A stretch of 64,000 nt of DNA from Anniella stebbinsi (GCA_029215795.1 JARDYH010000007.1:66394763-66458762), one strand, 5' to 3'. Counted from the stretch's first letter, positions 52,437-63,514 are shown. Notes: a model not told the origin generated them from the sequence alone. A program made the numbers and translations.

Positions 52437-52510
52437 AACCTTCTCCAACCTGGGGCCTTCCAGATGTGTTGAACTGCAACTCCCAGCATCCCCTAGCTAG
52501 CAGGAGGTAT
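52437..52510. mobile_element. Half of a foldback MITE
   Basis: ccttctccaacctggggcct, tccagatgtgttgaactgca and actcccagcatcccctagct; the mirrored half is absent. Confidence 0.65.
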
Positions 52511-52812
52511 GCCATGCTCTCAGGAAAAGAAGAGCCTTTCCTAGTGGCAGCCCAAGACCTTTTTGCTGCCTAAAGCAAAGGACAAGATGGCGCCACTTCC
52601 CATTCCATGTACAAAAGCCAGATGGATCTGTCTTCAACACTGATAATGGGACAGTATCCTCCACTGCCCGAAAGCTGTAGAGGCTAGCTTAGGGTGGCAC
52701 AGAGCAGGCCCCATGGCCCACAGCTCTCTCCTCCAATACCACGCTGCTGCCTCCCAACATTTGCTACCTGAGGTGACTGCTTTACTCTGGCTAATAAAAG
52801 GGCCGGCCCTGG

Positions 52813-52907
52813 CCTTTCCCAACACCTGCTACCTGATTCTTCTAACCAGAGATGCCTGGCATCGAAGCTGGGACCTTCCACATGCAAAGCATGTGCCGCC
52901 ATGGAGG
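52813..52907 (-). mobile_element. tRNA-headed SINE ('ctggcatctccag' family), head portion
   Basis: On the minus strand: atggcggcacatgctttgca, then ggaaggtcccagcttcgatg (box B-like) and ccaggcatctctggttagaa. Same family as 62401-62540 and 12152-12310. Confidence 0.7.
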
Positions 52908-53541
52908 TACACATAATGAATTCATAACAGAACTGGAAAACTCCCGGGACCGGTTAATGCCCATCATTTCCCAGAGTTCTAGAAATGTGATTCTGGCAAC
53001 CTGGGGTTTTAGTCTATAACACGCCTATATATGATGGCTGCCCATAGAAAATTGAGCCCAGGACTGTGCCATATCATCCTAAAAAGTTGTGTGTTTCTCA
53101 AAACAACTAACATCTTTTTTTCACGATAAGTTAAACAATGTAGCTGGGGCTTGCTCCTTCCTTCCAGCCCCTTTGCAAATGTGCAAGCAGAGCAAGAGCG
53201 GGAGGCAGCTGTCAGCTGATGCCGGGAAGCAGACATTTATCCTAGACACCTCTGCGCTGAATGCCAGCCCCATGCCGGGACACTGTACATAAATAGAGCT
53301 CACAATTAGCAGCTTTTGACTCATTGCAGGAGCCAACAGCCAGACTCCCCAGCTTCAGGGTGACAGGCTGAGGATGAACACCGCGGTCTTTTTGTTACGC
53401 AGCCCTTGGGGGCTCCCTTCTTTCCTCTTGCTCATTTCAAACACGGCTGCTGAACTGCAGGGGGGAGGTGTTCTTCAGGCAAGGGTGGACAGGGGTTGGG
53501 TAGAAGTAGCGAGGCTAGAGGGTGGAAGTGCGGAGACAGTG

Positions 53542-53758
53542 CCTGGGTTCACACGTAATGCTAAGCCATGATGGGTTGCTAACCACTATTCATCATAGAT
53601 TATGCCCTTTCTGCAGAGTGTGGGTTCTCATGGTGGGGTGTTTGGGCAGATTAACCTGTCATGGGTGGCAGAAACATCCCACGGACAACACACAAAACCC
53701 ATCATGGGTTCTGCCAGCAAATAAACCATTGTAGCTTAGCATGTTATGTGAACCCGGT
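53542..53758. mobile_element. TIR MITE ('ctgggttcacaca' family)
   Basis: Left cctgggttcacacgtaatgc and taagcca; right tagcttagcatgttatgtga and acccgg. Inverted with two or three differences. The interior repeats ccatgatgggtt-type motifs in both orientations. Confidence 0.8.
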
Positions 53759-53844
53759 TTTGTGAGGACATAAAAATATTGGGTGGGGCCACAAAGCAAC
53801 CCTTTCCTTCTCTTCCTGCCTGCTGAACATTCGTCCCAATAAAA

Positions 53845-54660
53845 CATTGGTCCCAATACAGATCCCTGTGAGACCCCACTGTTTTATATCTCTCCATTGG
53901 GAGAGTTTACCATTTATTCCTACTCTCTGCTTCTCTTCTTTAACTAGTTACTGGTCCATAAGAGCATCTCTCCTCTTATCCCATGACAGCTGCGTTTGCT
54001 CAGGAGTCTTTGGTGAGGGATTTTGTCAAAAGCCTTTTTTAAGTACGTGTGAACAATGTCCACCAGATCACCCCTATCTACATTTTTATTGACACTCTCA
54101 CAGAACTCTAAAAAGTTAGTGAAACAGGACTTACCTTTGCAGAAGCCACATTTATTCTTTTTCAGCAGGGCTTGTCCTTCTGTATGCTTACTGTTTTTAT
54201 CTTTAATAATGCTTTCAACAAATTTACCTGGAACAGATGTTCAGCTAACTGCCTTTAATTTCCCAGATATATTTAAATAATTCTTTATTGTTGGCCTTGA
54301 TGTTGTTGATGATATGCTCCTCAAAATGCTTTTTTGCATCTCTGATTTTCTGCTTGCTTCAACTTTGTGCAAGCTTGTGTTCTCTTTTGTTTTCCTCACT
54401 TGGACAAGACTTCCATTTTCTGAAGGAAGCCTTCTCTTCTCTAATAGCTTCCTTGATACTGCTCATTAACCACACTGGTGACCCCTGGGACTTGGTGCTA
54501 CCTTTCCTAACCTGTGGTATATATTTTAGCTGAGCTTCTATTATTGCGGTTTTGTATAACCACCAAGCGTTTTGAAAGGATTCAACCCTCTTGACTCCCC
54601 CTTTCAACTTCCTTTTTTCTAGTTCCCTGATTTTGGAGAAGTTTCTTCAAGTTAAATGTG
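53845..54660 (-). mobile_element. CR1-like LINE with reverse transcriptase remnant
   Basis: On the minus strand, the linker LKYIPQVRKGSTKSQGSPVW and then LMSSIKEAIREEKASFRK is followed downstream by KAFDKIPHQRLLS and GVSQGSVLGPMFYW, the reverse-transcriptase blocks before the catalytic box. The linker closely resembles the one at 30440-30540, so both copies come from one CR1 lineage. Stops are frequent. Confidence 0.85.
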
Positions 54661-54783
54661 TCTGTTGTTCTTCCTTGGCAATTTTCCTCTTAAGTATGGA
54701 GGATGCCATGTTGTGGAAGCCTGTATAAATAAATCCTGATCTAATTCTCCACATTATAATTAGATTGTAGTATCCCTGTAAAC

Positions 54784-54898
54784 CAGCCTTCCCCAGCCTG
54801 GTGCTTGGTAGGTGTGTTGGATGAATCCCCCAGCCATCTAGTTGGGGGATTGTGGTAGTTTTAGTCCAACACATCTGGAGGACACCAGATTGGGTGAT
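54784..54898. mobile_element. Foldback MITE ('cctccagatgt' family)
   Basis: cagccttccccagcctggtg...gtgtgttggatgaatccccc is mirrored by gggggattgtggtagtttta and gtccaacacatctggaggac. Confidence 0.75.
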
Positions 54899-54932
54899 AC
54901 TGGTGTAAATATTTGACAGATGAAAATAGTGG

Positions 54933-54934
<2 letters not shown>

Positions 54935-54965
<31 letters not shown>

Positions 54966-54966
54966 T
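54935..54966 (+). repeat. (TTA)n microsatellite
   Basis: About ten TTA units. Confidence 0.95.
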
Positions 54967-55329
54967 TAGGGTGGGGAAACCCAACAACTTATAAACCGCC
55001 TCAGAAGTTTCTGTTGAAACTTGGCCTGTAAATGTTTATTGCTGCTGTTCTTCACAATAACATTGTGAGGGATAAGCAGTTTAGAAATTATAATGCACTC
55101 TGTTCATTTAACGATGTTTGCATAACAATTAATGGCACATTTTAATGATCCTATGCAAATTACGTTAATTTTTCTTCCTCCTCCTCAACACGAACTGTCC
55201 AAGGCTACTGCCTCCTCCATCCCAATTTCCAACCATATTTCCCCCATCCCTGAGGTGAGAGCGCCCTCTTCCGCTGTGACCGAGTTGCCCCCATTTAAGG
55301 CCCACCAGGCCTTGCCAAGCCTGGGGCTA

Positions 55330-55774
55330 TAGTAAGACTCTGTCGGCGCCTGAGATGCAGGACGCTCAGTTTCGTTCTCCCAGACCACTCCCTGGCTTTG
55401 CGCGAACGCCGCAAAACTCGAGCTCCCCCTACTGGAGGCGGCGGCACCGAATACCTTGGTATTATTTTGCCCATTGCTCGGCCCGATGAAACTACAAATC
55501 CCGACATGCAATGCTGCCATCACGTGGCCTGCCGGGGCGGTGAAAGTGAGTGGGGGGGGAAGAAAGAGAGAGAGAGAGAAATACTCCGCAAAGCCTGCCG
55601 GGAGGACTTCAGTTCCTCTTCCTCCTCCTGCCTTTCTTAGACTACAACTCCCGGTTTGCTCAGGGGCTCTTCCGCGCCTTACCGGATATCCGGTGGGAAG
55701 GGCGCGTAAGGGGTGGGGAGTTGAAGCAGCTGCCCCTGAGCTCTGTGGAAGGAGGAATTAGGGCAACGACCACC
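55330..55774 (+). promoter_or_regulatory. AP2S1: AP2S1 promoter and 5'UTR region
   Basis: A GC- and CpG-rich stretch directly before the AP2S1 start codon, without a TATA box. It carries two ACTACAA-TCCC motifs: aactacaaatcccgacatgc (55490-55509) and actacaactcccggtttgc (55641-55659). The first resembles the ZNF143 (Staf) element of housekeeping promoters. A 14-bp palindrome, accggatatccggt, lies at 55681-55694. The transcription start is not determined. Foldback MITEs in the region share the ACTACAACTCCC core, so the second motif could derive from one. Confidence 0.65.
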
Positions 55775-55777
55775 ATG
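55775..55777 (+). CDS. AP2S1: AP2S1 exon 1 coding part (initiator Met only)
   Basis: The start codon sits in a Kozak-like context (ccaccATGG) and is followed at once by the donor gtgaga. Exon 2 begins with the codon for residue 2 and has no usable Met near its start, so exon 1 must supply the ATG. The phase (0) matches the acceptor at 61132. This arrangement agrees with the mammalian gene as I recall it. Confidence 0.85.
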
Positions 55778-55999
55778 GTGAGAGGAAGGGGGTCTGTACA
55801 GGCCTCAGCCTGGGCGGGGGGAGGAGAGGGGTTATCTCAGTGGCAGTAGGGGGAAGGCCAGCTGTGGGGCTCCTAAATGGGTGGGTGGGTTGGAGGCAGG
55901 GGGCCCTTGCTGGCTGTGGAGACGGAGATACTCATTGGGAAGCCAGAGGGGGCAGGTTGCTGGTGGCAACAAGGGTTAACAGTAATAATACCGGCTTTA

Positions 56000-56127
56000 G
56001 AGCAGCCGTTACTCAGCCCGCCGCCTACTATATGTGTTGGACTACAAGTCCCATCACCACTGGCCACGCTGATGGGAGTCGTAGTCCAAAATATCCGGGA
56101 GAGGACACCTGATTGGAGAAGACTGCT
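56000..56127. mobile_element. Foldback MITE ('cctccagatgt' family)
   Basis: atgtgttggactacaagtcc and catcaccactggcc mirrored by gatgggagtcgtagtccaaa and atatccgggagaggac. Confidence 0.75.
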
Positions 56128-56137
56128 TTAGAGCGCA

Positions 56138-56262
56138 GGTGGGGAACGTGTGGGCCCTCCAGATGTTTTTGGACTGTAACTCCCATCAGGCTTAGCCTCC
56201 ACAGCCAGTCGTGAAGAATAATGGGACTTGCACTCCAACAACTCCTGCAGGGCTGCACATTC
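56138..56262. mobile_element. Foldback MITE ('ggggaacgtgtgggccctcc' variant)
   Basis: gtggggaacgtgtgggccct, ccagatgtttttggactgta and actcccatcaggcttagcc, with a mirrored right half aatgggacttgcactccaac...gcagggctgcacattccc. Same variant as 58700-58825. Confidence 0.7.
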
Positions 56263-56315
56263 CCTATCTCTGTCTCAGAGGGTTCAAAGCTCTTTCCCCG
56301 TGTTAATCCTCACAG

Positions 56316-56447
56316 CTGCCTTCTCCAACCTGGTTCTCTCCCCCCCCCCACCCCCAGATGTGTCAGACTGCAAGTCCCAGCATTCCCAGCCAACAATGGG
56401 AGTTGTAGTCCAGCGCAAGGGACGGTTGCCAGATTGGGGAAGGCTGC
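56316..56447. mobile_element. Foldback MITE ('cctccagatgt' family)
   Basis: ccttctccaacctggttctc, a C-run, agatgtgtcagactgcaagt mirrored by aatgggagttgtagtccagc and ccagattggggaaggct. Confidence 0.75.
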
Positions 56448-57449
56448 CTTACAACAGTCCTGTAAAGTAGGCTCACGGTATGATGCCAATATTGCAGATA
56501 GGGAGGGGAGAAAATATTAGCTGGCTGAAGCCTGCTCCATGTGCTTGTGGCAGGTGTGAGATTTGAATGGTGTGGCTCACAGCTCAGCCTCTTCTGAGCA
56601 AACTATGCTGTGCTTGTGCGGAGGCTTCCCTGCTGCAAATGGGAACACGTGAAATTCCAAGAGGGAGTTGATAGTGGACGGTTGTAGTTAGTTAGGAGAG
56701 AGGTCGGTGGGTGGCAGAAAAGTATGTGTTTGTGAAATGAGATTCTGACCTTAATGTATAAGTGTGTAAGTATTGTGGGATTCTCCAGTTGGGGGTGAGG
56801 ATGTGCAGTGGGATTCCGAGTTAGAATAAGGCTACAGGGTATGGAGGTGGTGCCCCATTTAACAGAGAGGAGGGTCTTGTGGAAGCTTGGGCAGAGAGCC
56901 TTCTGAGCTCGTGGAAATGGTGTTTCTGGGTGCCTAGCATCTTTCATGCTTCCTGTCTGCTTTCCTTTCTTCACAAAGTATACTGAATTTGCCATTCAAT
57001 CTAATATCTCCCTGATCTGAGAATGTATTAGGATTTTTAATCTAGTGCCTCAGATGTAGTGTATTGTTGATGCAATGTGGTGTCCTAACCATGGAAGGTT
57101 TGGGGCTGCCTTTTGAGGTGGAGAGTGACCAGTGCCAGGAAGTTTATCTCTGTTTTTCTGAATCGACTGTGTTAAGAAGGTAGTTTTCACTGTATTTCCT
57201 GCATTTCATTTCCCTCTGATCTCACTATTTACAAGCTCCCACAACAACATGTACATACATTTTTAACTCAGGATAACACTTCATGTATGTGATGAAGTGG
57301 ACTGAAGTCCACAAAAGTGTCTGCAATAATAATGTGTTATTCTTTAAGGTGATAAGAGACTTCATTGTTTTTTGCAAATAAAAACATTCTTTCTTTTGTC
57401 TCAGCAGGCATTTCCTCCTGTGTGAGGGAGAACAGTGTGCCCATATTTG

Positions 57450-57690
57450 CACAGAATGCTAAGCCAGGATTCTGACAAATCCTGGCATACTGTGAACAAA
57501 CTGAGTGCTGCTGCCTCATAGCTCCTCCCACTAGCAAAAGTGGCTAAACTATTCAGAAATAAAAAGCTTATCTTGCTGTCCAAACCTGGTTTGTTGCTCC
57601 CAAACAAGCCAGGATTTTTAAGCCAAGAACAACCTTCATTTACAATCCTGGCTTGTTAAGGCACAACAAACCACCATCTCTGGTTTTGAT
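57450..57690. mobile_element. Probable MITE with CCAGGATT inverted motifs
   Basis: gccaggattctgacaaatcc plus tggc forms a hairpin. Further on, aaacaagccaggatttttaa and caatcctggcttgttaagg are inverted to each other. Element edges not clear. Confidence 0.45.
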
Positions 57691-58699
57691 GTCACTGTAG
57701 TTTAGCTGCTACCAGAAAGAGCCAAATGGGCATGAACATGTTTGGTAATAATATTTTAATGTGTTTCCTGTTTAATTGATTAAAACCTTCAAGACTTTCT
57801 AAAAAGGTGCTTCTGATTAACTGGTTAAAACATTGCAGGTTTTCTATTTTCCTTGGGCTTCATTAAAGGTCATTTATAACTCATGTTCCAGTGAAAGATT
57901 CCTTCTTAAGCTCTCTTAGGTGGATTTCCCACAAAATCTGTTTTTGGAGTTGGGAAGCAGTTTGATTTATTATAGGCAGAGGGAAAGCAGCTTTCCCTTA
58001 TGACTTACCTTACTTACTTGAGTTACCTGGGATTATCTTCAGACATGTTAATATGGGATCTTGCGGAAGGGACTGTGACCCTGTTTTGCGGTAGAGTTTT
58101 GGAGCAGTTTTTTTTCTCCTATGGGCTTTTTTTCCAAATCTTGAAAAACCCTCAATTCTGCACACAAAATTCTGAATCCTAACTGTTGTTTGGGCTATGC
58201 TCAGACCTGGATTCTGGATTATTTGAAAGCATCTGTTCTTGGCAATTCCAGAGAGAGAAGGATAATATGTCTGTGTGTCTATGGATCTGTGGCATTGCTT
58301 CTCAAACAAATTCTTCCGGGAGGAGAAATTCTAAAGGGAAAGATCTGTCTGACAACTGTTGTTTGCCATGGGGCTGGTTGTGTAACTCTCACTTCCCTTG
58401 TGGCTTTTCTGTGGAAGTGCATATCCGTTAGGCAAGCTCATCAGATAACGAGGGCTGCCTATCTGTTAGGGTTCTTGTCTGTATTCTTTTCATGCAGAGA
58501 AATACAGGCAACCAATAGGCACAATCCGTTTTGCATAATAGCCTGGCCCTTTATTACAGCTTCAGAGTGTAACCACTTCCTCCCTGTCTTCATGGTCAGC
58601 ATTTTCCACAAGAGTTTTTGCTTTTGTTATGTATCGGTGTACTGCATTTCCAAGGAATGGAAACCATACTTCCAAGTATGTTGTAGTGTAACGATGAGT

Positions 58700-58825
58700 A
58701 TGTAGCTCTCCAGATGTTCTTGGAGTGCAGCTCCCTTAATCGCCTCACCATTGGATAGGACATTGCAGTCCTACAACATCTGGAGGGCTGCACATTCCCC
58801 ACCCCAATTGTAGTGGGGAAGACTG
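58700..58825. mobile_element. Foldback MITE (variant)
   Basis: tgtagctctccagatgttct and tggagtgcagctcccttaat mirrored by attgcagtcctacaacatct and ggagggctgcacattcccc. Confidence 0.7.
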
Positions 58826-59169
58826 CTAGGGCTTTAGGGCTATTTAAATTGCTCTCCAAGCAGAGCCCTGGATGTGACTGTTTCCAAATCTAGTGGAGGT
58901 GAGGAGGAATTCAAGGCTATGAAAACAATCTCCCAGGAAGAGGAGGGGCATCTCTCAACCCAGGGGACTCGGACTGCGGCCTTGAGATCTTGGCTTGAAT
59001 CCTAGATGGTGTTGCTTGTAAATGATTTGTCAGTTTCATGCAGGTTTCTGTGAACTGGAACAGGTTTCATATGTTGAGGTATCATTTTTGTCAGCATAAA
59101 AAAGTGATTTCTTGTACCATGGGCAGGAGCCACCTCCTACACCAGCTTTTGAGTTGATAAGTTACTTGT

Positions 59170-59301
59170 CTACCTGGTGCCCTCCAAATCTGTTGGACTG
59201 CAGCGTCCTTCATTCTCAGCTAGCAAGGCCATTGGCTACGCTGGCTGGGAATTATGGGCATCTGTCCAGCACATCTGGAGGGCACCAGGTAGGGGAAGGC
59301 T
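59170..59301. mobile_element. Foldback MITE ('cctccagatgt' family)
   Basis: ctacctggtgccctccaaat and ctgttggactgcag mirrored by gtccagcacatctggagggc and accaggtaggggaagg. Confidence 0.8.
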
Positions 59302-61132
59302 GTTGCAGGAGCCCTGTCTCTGGGAACCATTGTGATCACTGAAGTGGCCAGCTGGTGCCAAAAGAGCCACAGGCAGTGAGAGATTGAATCTGTCATAAAT
59401 CACCGGCGTTCAACTCGATAAGCAGGAGGGAATTGTCCTGGTTGAAAGCCGAAGTATCCGTCAGAAGCGGGTCAAACAGTACTGGGTTCAGGTAAGCATC
59501 AAAGAGTAGTCAGAGTCTGGTCCAAAGGCCAGGATATGTCCAGGCAAGATCAAGGAGCTGGTATGCAAACGACAAAGATGAAGCACCACAAACAATAGTT
59601 GCTTCCAGCGTCGTTTCTGGGTTCTGGCATGTCTTTTGTGAGGATGGTGGTGATTGGGAATTGCTGTCAGCTGCATTGGCCTTCAGCTAGCTAGCTTTCT
59701 GCCACTCCCCAAACACTCCCAGGCTCAGCTGTTTCTCCTTTCTGTTTAATCCCTCAAAACTGAAGCACAACACAATCTCAGATGAGGCTGCCCACTTTGG
59801 ACTTGAGCACTAGGGCTTTGTGTGGCATCTGGCTTGCACTGCCTGCCCCTTCTGCATTATGCTGCAGCTTGCTCAGTCCCCTCCGTGAAGTAGACCTAAA
59901 AGCACTCCAAGTCCTATGGTAGAGCTACGTGTCTGTTGTGCTGTGCGTTGGCATTACATTGTCTTGTACTTCATGACCAGCTTTTGGGGCAAGTGCCACT
60001 GTTATTATACAGTTTCTGGAATGGAAAAGTGACATGGACATGGCCCCTGATTAATCAGGGGGCCCATCCACATTAAAAAATACTTGCAGGTAGTTATGGA
60101 TAACCATTCAGACTTCTGGAGTGGGGGGGGGGAAGAAACACTTCTTCATGTGATGTTGGAACAACAGATAGCAAGCCATCCATTGCTTGTCTCTGCTGAT
60201 TCTGCTGGACTGGCTCTGTTAATTGGGTGGGTCACTCTATCTCTCGAACACACCAAACAGGAAGAGGAGCTAAGTGAGCATGGAGGGAGACAAGAAAGGA
60301 CAGCTCTGTTCTTTGGGCAAAGCTTGAGGGGCGTCTCTATTGTGCAATCTGTGCATGCCACAGCAAGAGAAGTGGGAGGAAGGAAGGAAGGAAGCAGCAG
60401 CAGCAGCAGCTAGATCTGGCAAGCGAAGCAAAAAAAACAAAGAGGCAGGAACTCTGCGTTGCAGCTGCAAACTTTCCCCATGTTGGGAGAGGGAGCTAGG
60501 GACCCTGTGAATTTTACACCCAAGTGGTTCACATTTCTACTAGATGAGTTTACCTGGCAGTAAAGCCCTGGGCTGGATTTACAGCAAAGTAAACGATGCA
60601 TAGGATTAAGCTGTAAGCTTGTATTTCCCGTAGTGCAGTGTACTTGAGTACATTGCAAGGAGAAGGAAAACACCAAATGTTCCAGTGAGCGCCATGCTTT
60701 GAGGAGTGTTCCCGCTGTGCCTCTCCATGAGTACCTTTTCTAACTGGGCCTCCTTCCAGTCGACAAACGCTGAGGGTGGCTAACCATGCTGGGTGGGTAT
60801 GCGTTTGGGTGCAAATGATTCGGCCGTTCCCAGTCCAGAGCTTCAGTAAAATTACTGGCTCTCGGAGGAGGCTGCCCTTTGTGCATTGGATCGACGAGGG
60901 CCTCTTCTGGGCTTGCATTCTGACCCGAGAGGCACTCTTGGAACAGTGACTCCATGGCAGCCTCTGAGGAAGGGTGGTTCTCTACTCTTGTGCATCCTCT
61001 CTTAAGCGCAAAGGGCAAAGCGTGCTTTCAAGAACACTTGCAATATGGATAAAAAGCGTGCTTCGGATATCATTAGCTTGGGGAGGCTTGAATCCCGGGC
61101 AGTTCTGACCACTTTTCTCCCTCCTATTACAG

Positions 61133-61282
61133 ATTCGCTTTATTCTGATCCAGAATCGGGCTGGCAAAACACGCCTGGCCAAGTGGTACATGCAGTTTGA
61201 CGATGACGAGAAGCAAAAGCTCATTGAGGAGGTCCACGCAGTCGTCACGGTGCGGGACGCGAAGCACACCAACTTCGTTGAG
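61133..61282 (+). CDS. AP2S1: AP2S1 exon 2 (AP-2 sigma-2 residues 2-51)
   Basis: Fifty codons beginning [20 protein letters not shown], then [20 protein letters not shown] and [10 protein letters not shown], the N-terminal longin-like fold of the small subunit of the AP-2 clathrin adaptor. AP-2 works at the plasma membrane, selecting cargo for endocytosis; sigma-2 helps bind acidic dileucine signals. Arg15 (codon 61172-61174), which contacts the signal's acidic residue and is altered in human familial hypocalciuric hypercalcaemia type 3, is present. The acceptor is tattacag and the donor is gag|gtgatg, both phase 0. I see no difference from the mammalian protein, as I recall it, in this exon. 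Confidence 0.97.
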
Positions 61283-61426
61283 GTGATGCACCTGCGCGCT
61301 CCCTCTGCTCCCCCTTTTGTCTGCAACTGGCACGCTTCTTTCTCTTGCGCACCGCAGTGGCTGGCGGAGGGCGGGGACATGGGGGGCGGCTTTTGCCGTG
61401 GTGCAGTTTGGCTGGATGGCTTGCTG

Positions 61427-61470
61427 GATGCATCCAGATCCAATCTGGCATCATTGGATCTGGATGCATC
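61427..61470. other. Perfect 18-bp inverted repeat with 8-base loop
   Basis: gatgcatccagatccaat (61427-61444) and attggatctggatgcatc (61453-61470) are exact reverse complements. It lies 145 bp past the exon 2 donor. It could be a small foldback transposon or a hairpin in the pre-mRNA; the stem is short for a typical pre-miRNA. Confidence 0.85.
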
Positions 61471-61560
61471 TCTTTGGTAGGATGTCTGCTCTTTGTGTGT
61501 CTGGATGTTTTATGTTTATGTTCCTCCATAGGGTCCTAGGAGCAGCTTCTATAATATAGC

Positions 61561-62290
61561 ACAAATCGTTAATAAAACTTAAATATCAGAAGTTTAACAG
61601 TAAAAACAATAATAGAAGCACTGTGGAGGAAAAGGCTATCAGTGAACATTGAACATTAAAAAACCAATACACAAAATTTAAAAACCATAAAAAGCATAAA
61701 AATAGATTATAAATACAATATCCATTTAAAACAACTATTCTGGGTCGAACAACAATGACAACAAAACCCCCTCAACATACGCTGTTAAATGCCTGGGAGA
61801 AGAGGAAAGTCTTGACCTGGCACCGAAAAGATAACAATGTTGGCGCCAGGCGGACCTCATTGGGGAGATCATTCCACAATTGGGGGGCCACCACAGAGAA
61901 GGCCCTCTCCTTTGTTGCCATCCTCCAAGCTTCCCTCGGAGTGGGCACCCAGAGGAGGACCTTAGATGTTGAACGTAGTGTATGGGTAGGTTCGTGTCAG
62001 GAGAGGCATTCCATCAAGTATTGTGGTCCCAAGCCATGTAAGGCTTTATAGGTTAAAACCAGCACCTTGAATCGGGCTCGGAAACGTACAGACAGCCAAT
62101 GCAAGCGGACCAGAGTCGGTCTTATATGTCCGAACCTTCTGGTTCCTGCTATCAGTCTGGCTGCTGCATTTTGCACAAGCTGCAGCTTCTGAACCGTCTT
62201 CAAAGGCAGCCCCACGTAGAGCACATTGCAGTAGTCCAATTTTATAAATAAAAGAATCTGGAAAAGCCGGGGCCCAGGTTTGGATGTCCC
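61561..62290 (-). mobile_element. LINE 3' part (L2-like) with RT C-terminal block
   Basis: On the minus strand the frame reads LDYCNVLYVGLPLKTVQKLQ, LVQNAAARLIAGTRRFGHIR and PTLVRLHWLSVRFRARFKVL, then YKALHGLGPQYL, and further 3' a noncoding tail (tggcaccgaaaagat region on the plus strand). The block is long and still open over about 98 codons, so this is among the younger LINE relics here. Confidence 0.88.
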
Positions 62291-62400
62291 CATTCCTTCC
62301 TTCCAGTCTCTAGATTGTCGTTGAAAATATATATTCCAAATCCTTGAGAAGCGAGTTCCTTCCGAGGCCTAAGCCGCTCTCCTCCCACCAGCCAGGCGAA

Positions 62401-62540
62401 AGGGCCATAACACAATGGCAGGGCACCTGCATTGCAGGCAGAATGACTCAGGATCAGTCCCTGGCATCTCCAGGAAGGACCAGGGAATTGCTGCCTCCAG
62501 TCAGGGCGATTACTGACTAGATGAGGGCTGGGGGATCCTC
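62401..62540 (+). mobile_element. tRNA-headed SINE ('ctggcatctccag' family)
   Basis: The head is gggccataacacaatggcag and ggcacctgcattgcaggc, then a box B-like gatcagtccctggcatctcc and ggaattgctgcctccagtca. Tail separated; see 62820-62880. Confidence 0.7.
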
Positions 62541-62819
62541 AGGCTGCCACCCCTTTCCCCACAACCACGGATCGTTTGGTGATTTCCTGGCTTTTGTGCT
62601 TCTGCCCACCCACACACACCCCCATTGTAAGAAATTGAAATGTCTCCTAAGGCTTAATTGCTGACAATAAGGCGTTTAAAATACAATATGCTGATTTTTA
62701 TTTATTTCTTGTATTTTGGGCTCCACACCTTTGGGCCATCCCACCACTAGAATGCTTCCCCCCACCCCAGAGGACCTCTGAAATTTAATTCTGGCCTTGG
62801 GCTGAAAGACACTCCCCAC

Positions 62820-62880
62820 CCCTGGGCTAGGTGGACCAATGGGCTGATCCAATATAAGGCAGCTTCCCATGTTCCTAAGC
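62820..62880 (+). mobile_element. SINE/LINE 3' tail fragment
   Basis: ggctaggtggaccaatgggc, tgatccaatataaggcagct and tcccatgttccta. It matches the SINE tail at 12310 and resembles the CR1-like tail at 31088. It may be the displaced end of the SINE at 62401. Confidence 0.6.
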
Positions 62881-62977
62881 GTTGACCTCTGGAACAACCA
62901 GCCACTGCGTGACTAATGGAACTTCAGGAGACGCTGCCCATGTTTTTGAGCTCTTTCTGCATTTATGCTGGCTAAAG

Positions 62978-63235
62978 TAAAGTGTGGCGTGGACTCAGGA
63001 GATCCTGAGTTCCAGTTCTCACTTCGCCATGAAGCTCACTGGGTGACTTTTGGCCAGTCACTGACTCTCAGACTGGCCTACCTCACAGGACTGTTGTGAG
63101 GGTAAAAATGGAGAGGAAGAGGGCTGTGTAAGCCACCTTGAGTTCCTTGCAAGAAGGGGGAAAGGCAGGATATAATAATAATAATAACAATAACAATAAT
63201 AATAATAATAACAACAACAACAACAACAAAAGATA
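62978..63235 (+). mobile_element. Sauria-type SINE with (AATAAC)n tail
   Basis: ggactcaggagatcctgagt and tccagttctcacttcgccat, then aagctcactgggtgactttt, tacctcacaggactgttgtg and gcaggatataataataataa, ending in AATAAC/AAC repeats. The first part of the head is eroded. Confidence 0.85.
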
Positions 63236-63514
63236 AAAAGTGGAACTTCTCTGGATGCCAAACTCTGCTCTGAATTTGCAGCTGCACAGCAAGCAAGAGT
63301 AAACTTGACCCTCTTGGGGGAATCTTTGCATTAAGTTTTCAACACTCTGGGTGGAAAGGGGGTAGTGGGTAGCTGGAGATCCTTCCCTTGTCAGGAGAGC
63401 AGCCCCACAGTCCAGTGCAACTCTGCCCTTCCATCCAGGGCTACCTTTGATTACAAGAGGCACCATAGTGAACTTCCGTGTTGTGACGGCTTTTCTTGCC
63501 TCCTTTTCTTCCAG

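Larger units (their letters stand above)
47918..55329. other. Intergenic region between the two divergent promoters
   Basis: No host gene found. It is filled by nested SINEs, MITEs and LINE relics listed separately. The stretches 49076-49710, 50480-51890, 52511-52812, 52908-53541 and 54967-55329 hold only short repeats such as (GT)n and AT-rich sequence without a recognisable feature. Confidence 0.65.
55778..61132 (+). other. AP2S1: AP2S1 intron 1
   Basis: Bounded by gtgaga and tattacag. Contains foldback MITEs listed separately. The stretches 55778-55999, 56448-57449, 57691-58699, 58826-59169 and 59302-61132 hold no gene or repeat I can name; a (GCA)n stretch at about 60394-60410 and AGGA repeats before it are minor. 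Confidence 0.85.
61283..63514 (+). other. AP2S1: AP2S1 intron 2
   Basis: Bounded by gtgatg and ttcttccag. It holds a perfect hairpin (61427-61470), an antisense LINE 3' part, and SINEs listed separately. The stretches 62541-62819 and 63236-63514 show nothing else I recognise. Confidence 0.9.

Noticed and set aside
61283..61480. Extension of the AP2S1 exon 2 neighbourhood as a 96-codon frame
   Set aside because: The frame past the donor gtgatg does not match AP-2 sigma, while exon 3 at 63515 continues it exactly.
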